A stretch of 64,000 nt of DNA, taken from assembly GCA_965651265.1 (NCBI GenBank), contig CBFGRV010000001.1:1-64000 (forward strand), given 5' to 3'. This DNA comes from CBFGRV01 sp965651265. Its GTDB lineage: Bacteria > Bacteroidota > Rhodothermia > Rhodothermales > VXPQ01. The notes under the pieces were generated by a model. It did not search any database and was not told the origin of the DNA. It was given only the letters and a program-made list of their open reading frames with translations. A program made the position numbers and the translations under genes. Of the stretch, positions 28,606 through 37,068 are shown piece by piece (positions within the stretch are counted from its first letter, which is position 1; the number at the start of each line of letters is the position of its first letter).

Positions 28606-29844
28606 TCAAGCCTGTTCGACGGCTTCCCAGACGATCCGGGCGTAGCGTCGCTTTCCGACCTTGATGATGAATGGAGCGCGCTCTCGCAAATCGATCTCCA
28701 GGCCGACGTCATCGACCCGCTCGCCATCGATCGAGACAGCCTGCTGCTTGATCAGGCGGCGCCCCTCGGCATTGGATTGAGTAAGACCGGCCTGCAGCAT
28801 CAGATTTAGAATGCCGATTCGGCTTCCGTGGTCGGGATTCGGAGAAAACTCGGCCACATCTTCCGGCGCCTCACCCCGAATGATCGTCCTTTCAAAGTGC
28901 TGACGGGCTGCATCGGCCGCGTCGGCACCGTGGTACATTCTGACGATCGTCCAGGCGAGCTGGTGCTTCGTATTTCTCGGATCCACCTCCGCCCTCTCCC
29001 GGATTTGCCCCAGCTCATCGGTCGGCACGTCGGTTGCCAGTTCGAAATAGGTATAGATGAGGTCGTCCGGGATGGAAAGCGTCTTGCCGTACATCTCCTC
29101 AGGTGGCTCGGTGATGCCGATGTAGTTGTCGAGCGACTTCGACATCTTCTCTACGCCGTCCGTGCCCGGCAGTATGGGCATCATTAAGCAGACTTGAGGC
29201 TCCTGCCCCATGGCCTGCTGGATGTCGCGCCCAACCAATAGATTGAACTTCTGATCGGTGCCCCCCAGTTCGATGTCCGATTCGATGGCGACAGAATCCT
29301 GCGCCTGAGCGAGCGGATACAAGAATTCATGGATACCGATAGGCTCACCCGCCTTGTATCGTTTCTCGAAATCATCCCGCTCGAGCATGCGAGCCACGGT
29401 GTATTTGCCGGCGAGCTTGATCACATCGCCAAACTTCATTTCGGCTAGCCAATCCGAATTATAGACCATGCGGGTCCGCTCGGGGTCGAGAATGCGGGTA
29501 GCCTGTTCGAAATAGGATCTGCCGTTCTCACGCGTCTCCTCGACGGTGAGAGCAGGCCGGGTCTTGGAACGGCCACTCGGATCGCCGATCATTCCTGTAA
29601 AATCCCCGATGATGAGCACCGCCTGGTGTCCGAGATCCTGGAATTGCCGAAGCTTGCGCAACACGACGGCATGCCCGAGGTGGAGATCCGGCCGGCTCGG
29701 GTCGCATCCGAGCTTGACGGTTAGCGGCCGACCAGATTCGTCAGCCTTCTTGAGCTTTTGTACGAGCTGGTCTTCCGGGATGATCTCGGCGACTCCTCGC
29801 CGGATCTGGACGAGTTGATCCTCGATGGGGGGGAACTTCGGCAT
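28606..29844 (-). CDS. tyrS: tyrosyl-tRNA synthetase (TyrZ-like)
   Basis: Charges tRNA-Tyr. The 412-residue class I enzyme carries HLGH at 55-58 (DLHLGHAVVL), KMSKS in VEKMSKSLDN (about 244), GDFTGMIGDPSGRSKTRP, and a C-terminal S4 RNA-binding domain (about 345-410; GRRLIKQQAVSIDGERVDD). The N-terminal sequence VKLGCDPSRPDLHLGH places it with the TyrZ-type bacterial enzymes rather than the E. coli TyrS type. Its ATG directly abuts the smpB TAG stop, so the two are translated from one message. Confidence 0.96.
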   Translation of the reverse strand: MPKFPPIEDQLVQIRRGVAEIIPEDQLVQKLKKADESGRPLTVKLGCDPSRPDLHLGHAVVLRKLRQFQDLGHQAVLIIGDFTGMIGDPSGRSKTRPALTVEETRENGRSYFEQATRILDPERTRMVYNSDWLAEMKFGDVIKLAGKYTVARMLERDDFEKRYKAGEPIGIHEFLYPLAQAQDSVAIESDIELGGTDQKFNLLVGRDIQQAMGQEPQVCLMMPILPGTDGVEKMSKSLDNYIGITEPPEEMYGKTLSIPDDLIYTYFELATDVPTDELGQIRERAEVDPRNTKHQLAWTIVRMYHGADAADAARQHFERTIIRGEAPEDVAEFSPNPDHGSRIGILNLMLQAGLTQSNAEGRRLIKQQAVSIDGERVDDVGLEIDLRERAPFIIKVGKRRYARIVWEAVEQA

Positions 29845-30306
29845 CTAAGAGCTTCTTTTTGTCAGCTGCTCAAGTCGTCGTTTGGATTCCTTCTCTGCGA
29901 TATCCGCCCGCTTGTCATAGAGTTTCTTGCCACGCGCCAATCCAATCTCCACCTTGGCGTATCCATTCTTGAAGTATACCTTCAATGGCACTGCCGTAAA
30001 GCCTTTCTGCTGAAGCGCTTTATCCCACTTTCGAATCTCGCTCCGGTGCATGAGAAGCTTCCTGGTTCGGGCAGGATCAGGCCGTGTCGATTCATCCGCA
30101 TGCGAATAGGGCGCAATGTGGCAATTGAACAGCTTCATCTCGCCATCCTCTACGCGACAATAGGCTTCCTGGAGGCTGATCCGACCCTCTCGGATGGACT
30201 TGACCTCACTCCCCTCCAGCGCGATTCCCGCCTCGAGCCGCTCGACGATGTCGTAGTCGTGAAAGGCCTTCCTGTTCGTCGCGACGATCTTTACGCCCTC
30301 GCTCAT
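29845..30306 (-). CDS. smpB: SsrA-binding protein
   Basis: A 153-residue partner of tmRNA in ribosome rescue; it brings tmRNA to stalled ribosomes. Marks: ATNRKAFHDYDIVERLEAGIAL, GSEVKSIREGRISLQEAYCRV, NCHIAPY, RKLLMHRSEI, and the basic C-terminal tail ARGKKLYDKRADIAEKESKR that enters the decoding site. It lies 9 bp after the MqnA-like gene and touches tyrS. The tmRNA gene itself is not in this window. Confidence 0.97.
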   Translation of the reverse strand: MSEGVKIVATNRKAFHDYDIVERLEAGIALEGSEVKSIREGRISLQEAYCRVEDGEMKLFNCHIAPYSHADESTRPDPARTRKLLMHRSEIRKWDKALQQKGFTAVPLKVYFKNGYAKVEIGLARGKKLYDKRADIAEKESKRRLEQLTKRSS

Positions 30307-30315
30307 GATCCCCGA

Positions 30316-31128
30316 CTAGAGCAATGGTGTATGCGTACCGCCTTCGTCTTCCTCTTCGGGAATGTACACGAAGGGGATGTCGCCAACCTCATCGACTACA
30401 TCGTAGAAGAAAAGGTACTGGCGGAATTCAGTAAGCCCTGCGATACTGAGGTCATCGAGCCGAAATCGCATGTTCTCGAGGTAGAAGTCGTGCAGGTCGG
30501 CGGACGTTTCCTGGGCCTGGATCCAGACGTCGCGGCGGCCTTCCGATTCAAGGACGGCATCTCGCACTTCTCGAATGGCTCTGGTGGACAGCGTACCCTT
30601 GCGGGCGGCGAAGAGCCCCCATGTCATAGGATAGTTGGCAAGCTCGAACCATTCCTCACCCAGATCGAGGGCCAGGTCACCAAGTCGTTGGGTAGGCAGA
30701 TCGGACGCTACAACGAGGTGCGCATCGGTCGCGATGTCATCCAGCACATCCGTGTCGCGAGCCTTAAAGGCTGGCTCCATCCGATAATGCTCGCGCAGCA
30801 CGATCTCGGCGATGCGGCGCTCCATCTCGAAACGGGGATCGTACGAGACGTTGCGAATGGGTTCAGACAGATCGTGCGAAATCACAATCTTCGCGAACGG
30901 ATACCGCCAACTCGACAAGGCCACTGCCGGAACCACATCCAGGTCCTTCGCCTGTCGAAGGACGGTGAGTGTAGGCAGCAATGCTACGTCCGCGAGTCCG
31001 CTCTGAAGTGCGCGGATGCAGTCGGGTATCTCGAGCCTGATCAGCTTGAAACGGGACGCGCGCTCGCCGGACGCCATTCCCGAGGTCAGTAGCTCGGCCG
31101 CAGGGAAGTTCCAAATTGCGACGTCCAT
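30316..31128 (-). CDS. MqnA/MqnD-like menaquinone (futalosine) pathway family protein
   Basis: A 270-residue periplasmic-binding-protein-like fold of the MqnA/MqnD family. Family-like stretches are CIRALQSGLADVALLPTLTVL (about 40-60), AKIVISHDLSEPIRNVSYDP, and DLALDLGEEWFELANYPMTWGLFAARKG (about 150-177). MqnA makes 3-[(1-carboxyvinyl)oxy]benzoate from chorismate; MqnD acts on cyclic de-hypoxanthine futalosine. The match is divergent and no other futalosine gene is near, so a different ligand is possible. No signal peptide. It sits 113 bp after rplS, behind that gene's terminator, and 9 bp before smpB. Confidence 0.72.
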   Translation of the reverse strand: MDVAIWNFPAAELLTSGMASGERASRFKLIRLEIPDCIRALQSGLADVALLPTLTVLRQAKDLDVVPAVALSSWRYPFAKIVISHDLSEPIRNVSYDPRFEMERRIAEIVLREHYRMEPAFKARDTDVLDDIATDAHLVVASDLPTQRLGDLALDLGEEWFELANYPMTWGLFAARKGTLSTRAIREVRDAVLESEGRRDVWIQAQETSADLHDFYLENMRFRLDDLSIAGLTEFRQYLFFYDVVDEVGDIPFVYIPEEEDEGGTHTPLL

Positions 31129-31182
31129 TAGGACGGGGGTGCTCGTTGCAGGTTACGTGTACTGGTTGGGCGCGCCGGGCAC

Positions 31183-31211
31183 AAAAAAACCGCCGCGAAG
31201 CGCAGGCGGTT
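31183..31211 (-). terminator. rho-independent terminator after rplS
   Basis: On the minus strand AACCGCC (31211-31205) and GGCGGTT pair around TGCGCTTCGC, followed by seven T in total on the minus strand. It lies about 30 bp after the rplS stop and closes the ffh-to-rplS cluster. Confidence 0.92.
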
Positions 31212-31240
31212 CTTGAGTATGACGAGCTTCGGACGTCCGG

Positions 31241-31621
31241 CTACGACCGACGTGATCCATCGAGAGACCGTTCCTTGATCCGCGCTGCCTTTCCGCGTCT
31301 CTTGCGGAGGTAATAAAGCTTCGCTCGTCGGACCTGTCCCTGTCGCACGCGCTCGATTCGTGCAATCTTTGGCGAGTTCAGCGGGAAGATCCGCTCTACT
31401 CCGATGCCGTTGGAGACCTTGCGGACCGTAAAGGTGCGTCCCGCGCCGGATCCTTGCATCGCGATCACGACACCCTGGTACTGCTGTATCCGCTCTTTAT
31501 CCCCCTCGATGACCCGAACGTGCACGTTTACCGTATCTCCGGGCTTGAACTCTGGGAGATCGTCCCGCAGCTGCGTCGCCTCAACCAGATTCAAGAGATC
31601 CGTAGCCATGGCGTCCTCCAT
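31241..31621 (-). CDS. rplS: 50S ribosomal protein L19
   Basis: A 126-residue ribosomal protein at the 30S-50S interface. Marks: [49 protein letters not shown], and the C-terminal [22 protein letters not shown]. It ends the conserved rpsP-rimM-trmD-rplS order, 43 bp after trmD. A short Ser/Arg-rich C-terminal end goes beyond the E. coli protein. Confidence 0.97.
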   Translation of the reverse strand: MEDAMATDLLNLVEATQLRDDLPEFKPGDTVNVHVRVIEGDKERIQQYQGVVIAMQGSGAGRTFTVRKVSNGIGVERIFPLNSPKIARIERVRQGQVRRAKLYYLRKRRGKAARIKERSLDGSRRS

Positions 31622-31664
31622 CTATTCTATTTAGTATAGGTTTCTGTACATCCTGCGCCGATCT

Positions 31665-32351
31665 CTAATCTTGGAGCAGATCGGGTCGGCGTGTTCGTGT
31701 TTTTGTTTGACGCTGCTCCTCTCTCCAGCGCTCTACCTCTCCATGGTCCCCGGACAATAGCACGTCCGGCACTCGCATGCCCTGATATTCCGCCGGCCGC
31801 GTGTAGGCGGGCGCATCCAGAAGGTCGTTCTGAAATGAATCGGACAGGGCCGATTCGGCATCCCCCAGGACGCCCGGTATCAGACGGACGACCGCATCAA
31901 CGACGACCAGAGCCGGTAGTTCACCGCCACTCAGCACATAGTCTCCTATCGAAATCTCGCGTGTCACAAGAGCATCCCGTACACGCTGGTCAACGCCTTT
32001 GTAATGTCCGGCAATGAGTACCAAATGCTGTTTTAAGGAGAATTCGGTTGCGATGTCCTGGTCGAAGACGTTTCCATCCGGTGTCAGATACACGATTTCG
32101 TCGGGCTCCCTTCGCACCTCTTCCTTGATGGTCGCGACACACCGGAAGATCGGCTCGGGCTTGAGCACCATGCCCGCTCCTCCGCCGTATGGATAGTCAT
32201 CGACCTGCCGGTGTTTGTCGGTCGCATATTCACGTATGTCGTGGACATGAATATCGATCAGCCCCTTCTGCGCCGCACGGTGCAAAATGCTATGCTCGAG
32301 CGGGCCGGAGACGATGGCCGGCAGTACTGTCAGTATGTCAATGCGCAACAC
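31665..32351 (-). CDS. trmD: tRNA (guanine-37-N1)-methyltransferase
   Basis: Methylates G37 of tRNAs with S-adenosylmethionine, which prevents frameshifting. The 228-residue SPOUT protein shows the trefoil-knot sequences [12 protein letters not shown] and [22 protein letters not shown], the N-terminal [18 protein letters not shown], and [12 protein letters not shown]. The neighbours are rimM (15 bp upstream) and rplS. The catalytic Asp is in the SIGDYVL loop region of the knot. Confidence 0.97.
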   Translation of the reverse strand: MLRIDILTVLPAIVSGPLEHSILHRAAQKGLIDIHVHDIREYATDKHRQVDDYPYGGGAGMVLKPEPIFRCVATIKEEVRREPDEIVYLTPDGNVFDQDIATEFSLKQHLVLIAGHYKGVDQRVRDALVTREISIGDYVLSGGELPALVVVDAVVRLIPGVLGDAESALSDSFQNDLLDAPAYTRPAEYQGMRVPDVLLSGDHGEVERWREEQRQTKTRTRRPDLLQD

Positions 32352-32366
32352 GGAACCAGCGCAGAT

Positions 32367-32921
32367 TCACTCCAGAAGCCCTTCGATCGGACGGATGACG
32401 ATCCGATCCGAATCGAAATCGATATCAACGACGAACTCCGGAATGGCAGGCACCAACGTCGTCGACCCGTCCTCCCGGCCTATCACTAGCATTTCCTGTG
32501 CAGGTAAATCGAGCACATCGTCGACGATCCCGACGGTCTGCCCATCTTCTGTTTCTACCGTCAGACCCACGAGGTCGTGAAGGAAGTACTCGTCATCTTC
32601 TAGCGGTGGTAGGTCATCCACTCTCGCGAAGACGAGTTGCTTGCGTAGCGCCTCGGCCTCCTCACGCGTGGAGATGCTCCCGAGCTTCAACAGAACGAGC
32701 GTTCCCTTCTTGGTCGGCTGGAATCGGACCGACTCTACCGAGCTGCGTTCGGCCGCATCTGCGTTGGTACCCGTAAAAACGGTTGTTAGATCCGCGAACC
32801 GGTTCGGATCGTCCGTCTCGGGCACCACTTTGACTTCGCCACGGATGCCGTGGGCTTGCCACACGCGTCCGATCAGCAAAAGCGAATCGCGGTCGACTTG
32901 TGCGCTCATCGGAAATGGCAT
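32367..32921 (-). CDS. rimM: ribosome maturation factor RimM
   Basis: A 184-residue assembly factor for the 30S head that binds S19. N-terminal RimM domain with LLIGRVWQAHGIRGEVKVVP, and C-terminal PRC-barrel with DDEYFLHDLVGLTVETEDG and EMLVIGREDGSTTLVPAIPEFV. The start could be the ATG at 32921 or four codons later at 32909 (MSAQVDR). It sits between rpsP and trmD, as in most bacteria. Confidence 0.95.
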   Translation of the reverse strand: MPFPMSAQVDRDSLLLIGRVWQAHGIRGEVKVVPETDDPNRFADLTTVFTGTNADAAERSSVESVRFQPTKKGTLVLLKLGSISTREEAEALRKQLVFARVDDLPPLEDDEYFLHDLVGLTVETEDGQTVGIVDDVLDLPAQEMLVIGREDGSTTLVPAIPEFVVDIDFDSDRIVIRPIEGLLE

Positions 32922-32954
32922 TGATGCCGGGAGCCGTCGGCGGGGTAACCGTCG

Positions 32955-33800
32955 CTACGCCTTCGATTCGTCGGCCTCGCCGTCCGTCAAATCTTCGCCC
33001 GCCTCGTTGGCCGCTTCTGCATCGGTCTCAGCCGTAGCATCATCAACCGGGGCGTTCTCGACCTCGTCCGATGTTTCGACCTCATCCGATGCACGTGCTT
33101 CGCCGGCGTCTTCAGGAGCCTCGGCCTCCGCCGTCTCCGGCTGGGCTGCTGAATCTTCAGGCTCGGCGACCTCAGGCTCGGCAGTCTCCACCTGATCCCC
33201 GGCTTCGGCGACCTCCATCTCACCACTCTGTTCCTTATCCTCAGCCACCTGCGCCTCATTCGCAGCTTCCTGCTGGCGTCGTGCCTCCTCGGCCGCAGCA
33301 GCACGCTCTTCGGCCGCCTTGCGCTTGGCTTCCTCGGCCTCTTTCTTCGCCCGAGCATCTTCCTCGGCGCGCCGTTTGGCCGCCTCGGCTTCCTCCTCGG
33401 CGACGCGAGCGCGTTCCTCTTCGAGCACCCGACGGCGCCGAGCGGCGGCGGTTTCCTTCACATGTTCGTTGAGCTTCGCATACCGATGCTCACGGTGCTT
33501 CCGGACCGCCTCCGCGATTTCCTCTTCCGATGCTCCCTTTCGCCGGAGATGATGCTCGAGCAAAACACCCTCGCGGCTCAGCAAATTGCGAACGGTATGC
33601 GAGGGTTGGGCTCCTTTCGAGAGCCAGTATTGGATGCGCTCGACATTCAAATCCACGACGGCCGGCTCGGCCAGAGGCTCGTAACGACCGAGCTCTTCAA
33701 TAAATCGGCCGTCGCGCGGCTTTCGTGAATCGGCCGCAACGACTCCCCACACGGGAAGCTTCTTCCGGCCCATCCGGCGCAATCGAAGTTTAACTGCCAC
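32955..33800 (-). CDS. rpsP: 30S ribosomal protein S16 with long acidic C-terminal extension
   Basis: The first 85 residues or so are a normal S16 ([50 protein letters not shown]). After this the protein goes on to 281 residues, against about 80-90 for E. coli and 150-190 for many Bacteroidota. The extension is first a Lys/Arg/Glu/Ala helix (about 86-190), likely a single alpha-helix or coiled coil, then a very acidic Glu/Asp/Ala tail (about 190-281). The frame is open with no stop and the cluster order is intact, so it is one protein. The role of the tail is unknown. Confidence 0.95.
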   Translation of the reverse strand: MAVKLRLRRMGRKKLPVWGVVAADSRKPRDGRFIEELGRYEPLAEPAVVDLNVERIQYWLSKGAQPSHTVRNLLSREGVLLEHHLRRKGASEEEIAEAVRKHREHRYAKLNEHVKETAAARRRRVLEEERARVAEEEAEAAKRRAEEDARAKKEAEEAKRKAAEERAAAAEEARRQQEAANEAQVAEDKEQSGEMEVAEAGDQVETAEPEVAEPEDSAAQPETAEAEAPEDAGEARASDEVETSDEVENAPVDDATAETDAEAANEAGEDLTDGEADESKA

Positions 33801-33893
33801 GACTCTGCTTCCTTTATTTTATTGCGATGTTAATGTTGTTCAGATCCATCAGCCGCATCCCTACGGAATGCGCATCCAGCGATTCACTCAGCA

Positions 33894-35249
33894 TTACTTC
33901 GGCTGTCCTCCCATCAAAGATTGAAGATCGACCGAACGTCCCTTGCCCATCAGGCGGGACATCGTCTTCATCATCTTCTTCATCTCCTTGAACTGCTTCA
34001 GCAGCTGGTTCACATCTCGAACCTCCGTTCCGCTGCCGCGTGCGATGCGCCGCCTCCGGCTTCCGCTGAGGATATCGGGATTGCGCCTCTCTTCGGGCGT
34101 CATCGACAGGATTATCGCCTCGATGCCTTTAAACGCATCATCATCGATGTCTAGATCCCTGATCTGCCGTCCGACGCCGGGAATCATCCCGATGAGCTCA
34201 CGCAAGGAGCCCATGTTCTTGATCTTTTGCAGCTGCTCGTAGAAATCCGCCAGATCGAAGTCCTGTGAGCGAATCTTCTTCCGCAGCCTCTCGGCCTGAC
34301 GTTCGTCGAACTGTTCCTGCGCACGCTCGACGAACGAAACGACATCGCCCATCCCGAGGATACGTTGGGCGATGCGATCGGGATAGAATGGGGTGAGTGC
34401 ATCCAGCTTCTCACCGGTGGAGGCAAACTTGATCGGTTTGTCGACGACCGAGCGAATGGAGAGGGCGGCACCTCCTCGGGTGTCACCATCGAGTTTGGTC
34501 AGTACAACACCGTCGAAGTCGAGCTGCTTATTGAACTCCAGGGCCGTGTTCACGGCATCCTGGCCCGTCATGCTGTCCACCACGAACAAGATTTCGTGTG
34601 GGTTTACAGCAGCCTTGATGTCGGCCACCTCTTTCATCATCCGCTCATCGACATGAAGCCGGCCGGCCGTGTCGATGATCACGATATCCCGCGCGGTGCG
34701 TCGAGCCTCGCTTACGGCCTCGCGAGCAACGCGCACGGCATCCTGCACGGGCTGGCCATTCTCGACGATGGAATAGACCGGCACACGGATGGAGGATGCA
34801 AGAGTCTTCAGCTGATCGACTGCGGCGGGGCGGTATACGTCCGCGGCAACCAGCAGCGGGGCACTCCCCTTCGACTTGAAGAAATTGGCGAGCTTCGCGC
34901 TGAACGTCGTCTTCCCGGAACCCTGCAGGCCGGCAACCAGGATGATGGTTGGTGGGTTGGGTGAACGCTGTACTTCTACATGCTCGTCGCCCAGCAGGTG
35001 CACGAGCTCGTCGTAGACCAGTTTGACGAGCTGCTGTCCCGGCTGTACCGACGAGAGGACTCGCTCACCGAGAGCCTCTTCCTTAACCTTGTCGGTGAAT
35101 TCGCGAGCGACCTGATAATTTACGTCGGCATCGAGGAGGGCACGCCGAATCTCGCGCATCGTGCTGGCGATATTCAGCTCATTGATGCGCCCCTGCCCAC
35201 TGATGTCCTTCAGTGCGCCTTCGAGCTTCTCTGACAGGCTCTCAAACAT
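33894..35249 (-). CDS. ffh: signal recognition particle GTPase Ffh
   Basis: A 451-residue SRP54 protein that binds signal sequences and SRP RNA and hands ribosomes to FtsY. N and G domains hold GLQGSGKTTFSAKLA (G1), DVYRPAAVDQL, DTAGRL (G3) and TKLDGDTRGGAAL (G4); the M domain (about 310-451) includes the SRP RNA-binding helix-turn-helix (SRRRRIARGSGTEVRDVNQLLKQF, given in part) and ends in a methionine-rich KEMKKMMKTM segment. It heads the translation cluster, 93 bp before rpsP. I did not find an SRP RNA gene beside it. Confidence 0.97.
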   Translation of the reverse strand: MFESLSEKLEGALKDISGQGRINELNIASTMREIRRALLDADVNYQVAREFTDKVKEEALGERVLSSVQPGQQLVKLVYDELVHLLGDEHVEVQRSPNPPTIILVAGLQGSGKTTFSAKLANFFKSKGSAPLLVAADVYRPAAVDQLKTLASSIRVPVYSIVENGQPVQDAVRVAREAVSEARRTARDIVIIDTAGRLHVDERMMKEVADIKAAVNPHEILFVVDSMTGQDAVNTALEFNKQLDFDGVVLTKLDGDTRGGAALSIRSVVDKPIKFASTGEKLDALTPFYPDRIAQRILGMGDVVSFVERAQEQFDERQAERLRKKIRSQDFDLADFYEQLQKIKNMGSLRELIGMIPGVGRQIRDLDIDDDAFKGIEAIILSMTPEERRNPDILSGSRRRRIARGSGTEVRDVNQLLKQFKEMKKMMKTMSRLMGKGRSVDLQSLMGGQPK

Positions 35250-35652
35250 GACGACGGCTCAGGAACTCGCGACGGGTTCGAATCGAAGTAGATAGATTGA
35301 AGTACATAGAAAGAAGGCTTCGACCGTGAGGATTACAGCGAAGCCTCTGAGCGCGCTGCCACGCAGACCTGTTAAAATACGTTGAGGTGATCCGCCGGGC
35401 AACATCCCGCTGCCTCACCCCGATCCTCATTCTGCGAAGCTCAGACTTCCGGTGCTTTCCAGGAGACCCGCGCGTGCGCACTGCGAGGGGTTTTGCAACG
35501 GTGGACTCGAGTACGCGGCCGCGATTGGCATGATCCGTTGACCAAACCAGAGGCTCCCAGATTCGCGGTTCCTCCTCATTTTTTCACGCTTCTCGCCTCC
35601 GGATCGCACTCAACTTCCCTCGATCATCCTCCTTCATGTAGCAAGTGTCGGC
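35250..35652. other. 403-bp intergenic region between ffh and the formyl-THF cyclo-ligase gene
   Basis: No credible protein gene. It must contain the ffh promoter (minus) and the cyclo-ligase promoter (plus), and it holds a stem-rich stretch that may encode a structured RNA. A 7-bp hairpin (GGCTTCG 35316-35322 / CGAAGCC 35339-35345) is followed on the minus strand by TTCTTTCT, which could stop or slow a minus-strand transcript ahead of ffh. Confidence 0.6.
35344..35496 (+). ncRNA. ssrS: possible 6S-like RNA
   Basis: Nested pairings fit the outline of 6S RNA: CCTC (35344-35347)/GAGG (35485-35488), GCGCGC (35351-35356)/GTGCGC (35474-35479), CCTG (35368-35371)/CAGG (35460-35463), an open region, then an inner hairpin TGAGG (35383-35387)/CCTCA (35413-35417). 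A GGGGTTTT run follows. In many bacteria the 6S gene lies just before the formyl-THF cyclo-ligase gene, as here. Stems are short and sequence identity to known 6S is weak, so this is tentative. Confidence 0.3.
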
Positions 35653-36264
35653 ATGTCGTCCATTTCTGAACGCAAAGCCGAATTGCGAGCGCGCTTTCTC
35701 GCCTATCGAGCTTCCATCTCCGAGTCAGAGTATCTTGAACTCAGCCAGCGGATCATTGCCACGGCGCAGCGATTGCCGGAAATGGGCTCCGTCTCGGTCG
35801 TGCACGCGTACTGGCCCATCCTTGACCGTCGCGAGGTGGACACACGTCCCCTGATCCGGTGGCTGGAAAGCCGTGGCAAGACCATCCTCCTTCCGCGCAT
35901 CGTTTCATTTCGCGAGCAGCCCGACGAACAACGGGCTCGCGCTCGTCTCAGCCACATCACATATCCCGGTGAGCAGGGTCTCCGGGTAAATCGTTGGGGT
36001 ATCGCCGAACCGCCACCTGGCGAAGAGGTTAACCCATCCATCATCGACCTTGTCGTTGTGCCGGCCTTCGGCGCCGGCCGGAACGGCCACCGAATCGGTC
36101 ACGGGTTCGGGTACTACGACGAGTTCTTGGGAAACGTCGATGCCGTCAAGGTTGCTCTCGTCTATGATGCATGTCTGGTCGATCATGTGCCACACGAAGC
36201 TCATGACGTACCGATGGATGTCGTGGTCACGGAGAACGAAGTGGTGAGGACCGCTTACATGTAA
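35653..36264 (+). CDS. 5-formyltetrahydrofolate cyclo-ligase
   Basis: A 203-residue enzyme (MTHFS, YgfA family) that uses ATP to convert 5-formyl-THF to 5,10-methenyl-THF. Marks: the N-terminal ERKAELRARFLAYRASIS, WPILDRREVDTRPLIRWL, DLVVVPAFGAGRNGHRIGHG (about 137-156) and the FGYYDEFL substrate loop. Soluble and cytoplasmic. It may be co-expressed with the structured RNA proposed upstream, as is common in other phyla. Confidence 0.95.
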   Translation: MSSISERKAELRARFLAYRASISESEYLELSQRIIATAQRLPEMGSVSVVHAYWPILDRREVDTRPLIRWLESRGKTILLPRIVSFREQPDEQRARARLSHITYPGEQGLRVNRWGIAEPPPGEEVNPSIIDLVVVPAFGAGRNGHRIGHGFGYYDEFLGNVDAVKVALVYDACLVDHVPHEAHDVPMDVVVTENEVVRTAYM

Positions 36265-36320
36265 CCTGATGGACACACGGGCGTAGTAGTCAATCGTTAG
36301 GCTCCTATTTGGATTGGCGT

Positions 36321-36962
36321 ATGAAAACCTCGACCCGGAACCGACCGCACCACGACCTATCTACCGTGCTCGATGAGCCCGGTACTCTCGACCTCGAGTC
36401 GTTGTCGGACGACGAGCTCGAGCAACTACTCTTCGAGCAGGAGTCCGCGCCGGAGAGTGGTTTTTGGAATCTGCCGACGATTGCCGGCCTCTCGCTGATC
36501 GTTGTAGGTGTAGCCTACATCTTTCAGGAGCTCGGAATGTGGAACGGCTTCGATGTCAGCGTCTTGGCTGAGATGTTGCCATGGCTCGCCGGGATTCTGA
36601 TCATTCTGCTTGGCTTCGGCGTGCTCTCATGGCGACCCAAGAAGAAAAAACGTACGAAGGTCAGGCGGAGGGTGGAAAGACCCAGCGGCCGTGAGCGAAT
36701 TGTTGTTGAGAAGAGCGCGTCGGGATCCACAGAGAAGAAGCGCCTGGTCAAGTCGCGAAACAAGAAGATTTCCGGCGTTGCCGGTGGAATCGCGGAGTAT
36801 TTCTCGATCGATCCCACCCTTGTGCGCATCGCGTTCGTGATAGGCCTCATTGCCTCCGGTGGCCCCCCCGTCATCCTCGCTTACATCATTCTTGCGGTGG
36901 TCATTCCCGATCCCGACAAGGATACGAGCGAGGGTCGGATTACGGTCATCAAGGATTCGTGA
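36321..36962 (+). CDS. membrane protein with C-terminal PspC domain
   Basis: A 213-residue inner-membrane protein. An acidic N-terminus (LESLSDDELEQLLFEQES) precedes two membrane helices (about 55-105), then a very basic cytoplasmic stretch (RPKKKKRTKVRRRVERP), and a PspC domain (about 150-195; NKKISGVAGGIAEYFSIDPTLVRIAFVIG) with its amphipathic and membrane helices. PspC domains in enterobacteria help to sense envelope stress; here the role is inferred only. The ATG at 36321 is preferred over an upstream TTG at 36309. A second, free-standing PspC gene follows, with a tandem repeat in between. Confidence 0.85.
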   Translation: MKTSTRNRPHHDLSTVLDEPGTLDLESLSDDELEQLLFEQESAPESGFWNLPTIAGLSLIVVGVAYIFQELGMWNGFDVSVLAEMLPWLAGILIILLGFGVLSWRPKKKKRTKVRRRVERPSGRERIVVEKSASGSTEKKRLVKSRNKKISGVAGGIAEYFSIDPTLVRIAFVIGLIASGGPPVILAYIILAVVIPDPDKDTSEGRITVIKDS

Positions 36963-36979
36963 CCCCAGACGTGAGGGCT

Positions 36980-37045
36980 CCAGAGCAGCCTCCTTGATGT
37001 ACAGGAGCGGTTTACGTGATGTACCAGAGCGGCCTATTTGATGTA
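36980..37045 (+). repeat. three tandem 22-bp repeats between the two pspC genes
   Basis: Units 36980-37001, 37002-37023 and 37024-37045 are each exactly 22 bp and end in GATGTA. They begin CCAGAGC, CAGGAGC and CCAGAGC; the centre varies. The block ends 23 bp before the ATG of the small pspC gene. It could be a binding site array or slippage product. Confidence 0.85.
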
Positions 37046-37068
37046 GAGGTGAACTCCGCGGCATCTTT

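Noticed and set aside
29758..31092. A 444-codon open frame on the plus strand across tyrS, smpB and the MqnA-like gene
   Set aside because: It is antisense to three recognised genes, has no ribosome site and reads as compositionally mirrored coding sequence; GC-rich genomes produce such long antisense frames.
35250..35652. SRP (4.5S) RNA next to ffh
   Set aside because: The conserved GGTCAGG ... GGAAGCAGCC type apical sequence is not found on either strand of this gap.
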